A stretch of 64,000 nucleotides of DNA, taken from NCBI GenBank assembly GCA_013400975.1, contig WBMZ01014172.1:62001-126000 (forward strand), read 5' to 3'. Each line of letters opens with the position of its first letter. The first letter of the stretch is position 1. Source of the stretch: Atrichornis clamosus. Lineage: Eukaryota > Chordata > Aves > Passeriformes > Menuridae. Below, piece after piece: positions 60,429 to 64,000 of this stretch. A program made the translations under genes and the position numbers. A model generated the notes under the pieces. That model was not told the origin of the DNA and made no database searches. It saw nothing but the letters and a program-made list of their open reading frames with translations.

Positions 60429-63400
60429 CTGTGAAGTGAAGCACACGTTGTTAGGCACTGATCTATAAAAGACAGACTTAGCAGAAAGCCACAGTTCAAG
60501 GTGTGTGCGTTTGCAAGTCACACACATATTCTAGGTAATGTTGAACTCTTCCTCCTTCTCATCATCATATTAAGAGTCAAAGATCTCCCCACAAAGAATA
60601 AAAGCAGTGGGTAATTTGCAATGAAGTGCGCCACAGGAAGAAAATGACTTTGAAACAAGTAAGATGAACAGACAAGGGATTTTCATTTCCACTAGACTCA
60701 ATATGTTTATCTGGAAAAGAAAGAAGATACTGCTATAAATACTGCATCTTTTATAGAAGCTGCAGTTCTATTAATTACTATTTTGAAGCCTGCAGATTTG
60801 AAATTGAGTGTGATTTATATTAAACTTAATTACTTCCCGCTGTCACTTACCTTGTAAATATGTCTACTAAATTATCGTGGTTACTAATGATGGGTGATTT
60901 CTAAATAAAGCTATAGGGTTTGCCTTGGCTGTAAAAGTAATGGCAGAAAGAAGAGTTAATGCAAATCAACGCTTCCAGAGGTCGGTGTTTTGAGGAGAGG
61001 TGGGCTCAAACAAATTGCAACAGGAAACTGCAGCAGATCCGTGGAGGCCTATCAAGTCTCTTCTGAAAGAAAAGCTTCCTTAAAACACCACTTTTCACTC
61101 AATATTGACAGAAATAACTATCAAAGGTCACAGAAGCCCTCAGATACTTTTTCAACAGGGTCGCTTCCTGTGACCCTGCTGATGTTCTCATCAAGTCCCC
61201 ATTTGTGCATTTCACTCCCTACAGAATTAAAGAAAAAACCCAACCAAGTGCATGACTTATATGTTGAAGCAGTTTTGGAAGTTCCCAAATGCAAGAATTC
61301 TGTAAAATTATTTTTAACAGGATCTGGGGCCAACATCAGTCAGAACAAGCACAAAGAAAAATTACATCAGCTGTTTTAGGATCTACCTGCACTCATCAGG
61401 AGCAGGTGTAGGGAAAGAGAGGAATTTAGTTGTCAAAAGAGTTTCATTAATTAAAAAAAAAAGTCACTTCCTTGCTCAACAAGATGCTTTTTTAAATTAA
61501 TCATTTATTCCATTTTGCTATTCTTCCTGATCAGATGATCTCTGGTTTCATAATACTTTCAGTCTTGACAAAAACCTCAACTTTTACAATCAAGAAATTA
61601 TTGGAATTGGGTGGGAAACGTACTGGTGTTTACAGACTGGAGGAGGATGGAACGTAGGGATTTGCAGGGTAGGTAAGGTCTGCACAGATTTCTGCAGAAG
61701 TGATTTCTGCAGAAGAAATGAAGAATTTGAACCAGAGATCCAGTGGAAAATGTCGCTACCCATTGCAGGGCAGACAGACTGGATGATCTTTAAAGATCCT
61801 TTCCAATCCAAACCATAATCTCATGTCTAACCAAATGCACATTTTCTCATTGTGAAGACTGTAAATGATAAGCTGCATCCAGAGCCCAAGACATGAAGAC
61901 CTAATGAAATAAAATCTCACTATAGTCACATCTGGACACATCTAACATCAGCAAGACACTTTATAACAACTGAGTGCTGTCCCTGAACCTGCTCCTCTTG
62001 CTTGAGCCTTGGTATGGGAGTTAGAAACACTAACACTGTAAAAGCAGCTGCCAACTCCTGGGTTCTGTTTGCAGCTGAGGAATACTCTGCAGGTCTCTAG
62101 AGCATAGTGCTGCTGCTCTGCCCCTCACACATCACACCATTCCTGTATATATGGAAACTCAAAATGATACACTGCCAGAGGAAGCAGCTCCAGCTGGGGA
62201 GAAGAGCAGGGATGGCAGCTTCCAGCTCTAGGTACTCAAAACCCAGCATGAAGCAATTCCCCAAACACAAAACACTTCACATGTGAACTTGCCATGCAGC
62301 ACCTTCGCAGACGAGGCTCTCGCGGAACACAAGCTGTGAAACACCAAACACTCCACGGAGAAGATGCCACGCAGACACTCTTTGTTATGGTGCAGGTGCC
62401 TCAGCGTAACTGCACAGTGCTTTGTGTTCACAGCCACTGCCACCCCTGCACTTTCCAGCCCTGACACAGCCCAGGGATGCTCCCGCATGCTTGCTCTGAT
62501 TTGGTGAAGCATCAGAGCATCTGGCTGAGTTTCAAGAGTGCATTTAAGCTCCAGGTGCTTCCCTGGGAAATGGAGCATCTTTGCTGAGCCCTGTGAAACA
62601 GGGATGGGGCTGCCCACAGGCTTATGGCTCTGCCTCAGTCAGGATGACACAGTGCCCTTTCCCTCTAACCTGCGATCACCAACACTGTCACCACCATTCT
62701 CCAAAGCATCAGCACCTCTAAGTCAACGCTTCCTGTTCTGTTTCCTTTTTTTCCTTCTGCCTTTTAGTGATAAAAAGGAGATGAACAGTGAAAGAAATGA
62801 TGCCTGATTTTCTGTAGCTTTGTGCTGATTGACCATTAAACTGTATTACACTGAACGTTCTCTATCATTTCCACATATTCCTTCAAAATTCCCTTCTACT
62901 TCCCCTCACAATCATCCTTCCACGTATTACAGCTGTGATCTGTGACTTGCTGCATCCCACTGCAGAGGGGATCAGAAGCTAGAGACAAACACACAACTGT
63001 CCAAATGCCCATCTTCCTGGTTACCAATTTTTAACTGTGCTTGCAGAAAACGAATTACCTTTGAAGCTTCTTCCCTTATACAAAATTTGGCTGAAACAGG
63101 CCAAAAGATGAGACAAGGTGGCAGAATGGGCTTTGTAAGCCCAGCTGCTGCTGGAAACAGGGTGAAGGTGATCAGGTCACCTCACTCTTCCCTGTAGGTC
63201 CCATACCATTTGTGACATTGACTTCTTAGATGAGGGAAGGGAAGTGCAAGACAGTGCCTTGGGCCAGGGTAATGAAGATGAGGATGGAGTCACAGCTCCT
63301 GGGATGCTCCTCCATGTCTTCCCTCCCTTCCAGGCCACAGCTGCACCTAATGGTCTGCTCCTTTTTTAATGTATGACCTTGTGCAAAATTCATGTGGCAA

Positions 63401-64000
63401 CATCAGCAAAAGGAAGAAAATTCAAAGGACATCAAAGACAGAGCAAGGCTTATTTATATTTCACTGAATATCTCCCCTCCTCCACAGGAAGAAAGAGCTA
63501 GGAACATAAAGATAAAGGAACGGGATGGAAGAAAAAGAGTGGAAAAGGAGAAACATCTAGGTTACAGCCTTGAATCAGTCAAAGGTTTCTTAAAAGTTAG
63601 ACTAAATGTTTTGAATTCTCCAGTCTCTGGAAGCTCAGCAAGCTCTCTGCTGCACTGAGTTGCTGTGCTGAGTTCCCAACTGTTATGAGGACAGGAGGAC
63701 TGGCCTCAAATAGGGATGCTCTGATACAGAGGAAGGGCCAAGGTCCCTCCAAAACAAATATTAAGTGGGTGGAAAGATGAAAAATTCTATGTGCTACAGT
63801 TGTTTAGAAAATTGTACAGATTGTTGCTCCTCTTCCTTCTTCTATTCCACAGCGTGGGTTTTTTCATGTCTAATTGCTGGTTTTCTAAACCTACACTTTG
63901 AGTAGTTTTTTTTCCTGCCACATGAGAATCACTATGCACCATAGAAATCAAGCCCAAGTCAAATGCTTCTTTTTAGAGCTCAATAAAAAATCCAAATGAC
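60429..64000 (-). other. ZHX2 upstream intron (5'UTR intron), non-coding
   Basis: AT-rich non-coding DNA to the window edge with one CR1 tail (61732-61822) and a 14-bp tandem duplication (GATTTCTGCAGAAG twice near 61687-61714). No credible exon seen; the promoter of ZHX2 must be further right. Confidence 0.55.
61732..61822 (+). mobile_element. CR1 tail fragment upstream of ZHX2 coding exon
   Basis: GGATGATCTTTAAAGATCCT followed by TTCCAATCCAAACCATAATC: 3' end of a diverged, 5'-truncated CR1. Confidence 0.65.

Noticed and set aside
1..64000. CRISPR arrays, operons, bacterial promoters or tRNA/rRNA genes
   Set aside because: The window is vertebrate nuclear DNA. No spaced identical repeats, no rRNA sequence and no cloverleaf tRNA were seen by eye.

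Overview
The window is vertebrate nuclear DNA from a bird. Coding sequence is split into short exons with GT-AG introns, most of the sequence is non-coding, and several 5'-truncated CR1 (chicken repeat 1) LINE copies end in the typical ATTCTATG-like tail. Three solo LTRs lie on the right. One resembles an ERVL-type LTR that I remember as common in non-galliform birds, so a neoavian species is my guess, not a proof. Gene order and orientation match the conserved TBC1D31 - DERL1 - ZHX2 block (human 8q24.13, shown here reversed).

Left third (about 1-20.2 kb, minus strand): the first 18 coding exons of TBC1D31. They encode 880 residues in one continuous frame: N-terminal WD40 repeats, a TBC domain and a coiled coil. 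The last exons lie beyond the left edge. TBC1D31 exon 1 and DERL1 exon 1 are head to head, 690 bp between start codons, inside one CpG island (about 19.98-21.4 kb). The island carries two ZNF143-like elements, an ETS-like site and an ERSE-like element.

Middle (20.9-35.7 kb, plus strand): the complete DERL1 gene, 8 exons and 251 residues, the same length as human Derlin-1. Its intron 3 has the donor and branch point of a minor-spliceosome (U12-type) intron. That intron holds a CR1 copy interrupted by a second, antisense CR1, and it precedes a 27-nt microexon.

Right (35.7-64 kb): an intergenic region with an LTR cluster (46.2-47.2 kb) and a separate solo LTR with a perfect 6-bp target duplication (49.1-49.4 kb). 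ZHX2 follows on the minus strand, convergent with DERL1. Its whole 832-codon reading frame is in one exon (57746-60244). A splice donor starts 5 nt after the stop codon and leads to a probable 3'UTR exon at 51.36-52.64 kb. The 5' non-coding exons lie beyond the right edge.

The three genes are not an operon. DERL1 acts in ER-associated degradation, TBC1D31 at centriolar satellites and cilia, and ZHX2 is a nuclear repressor. The only structural coupling seen is the shared TBC1D31/DERL1 promoter. All exons were placed by reading splice signals and comparing with remembered human proteins; no alignment was run.
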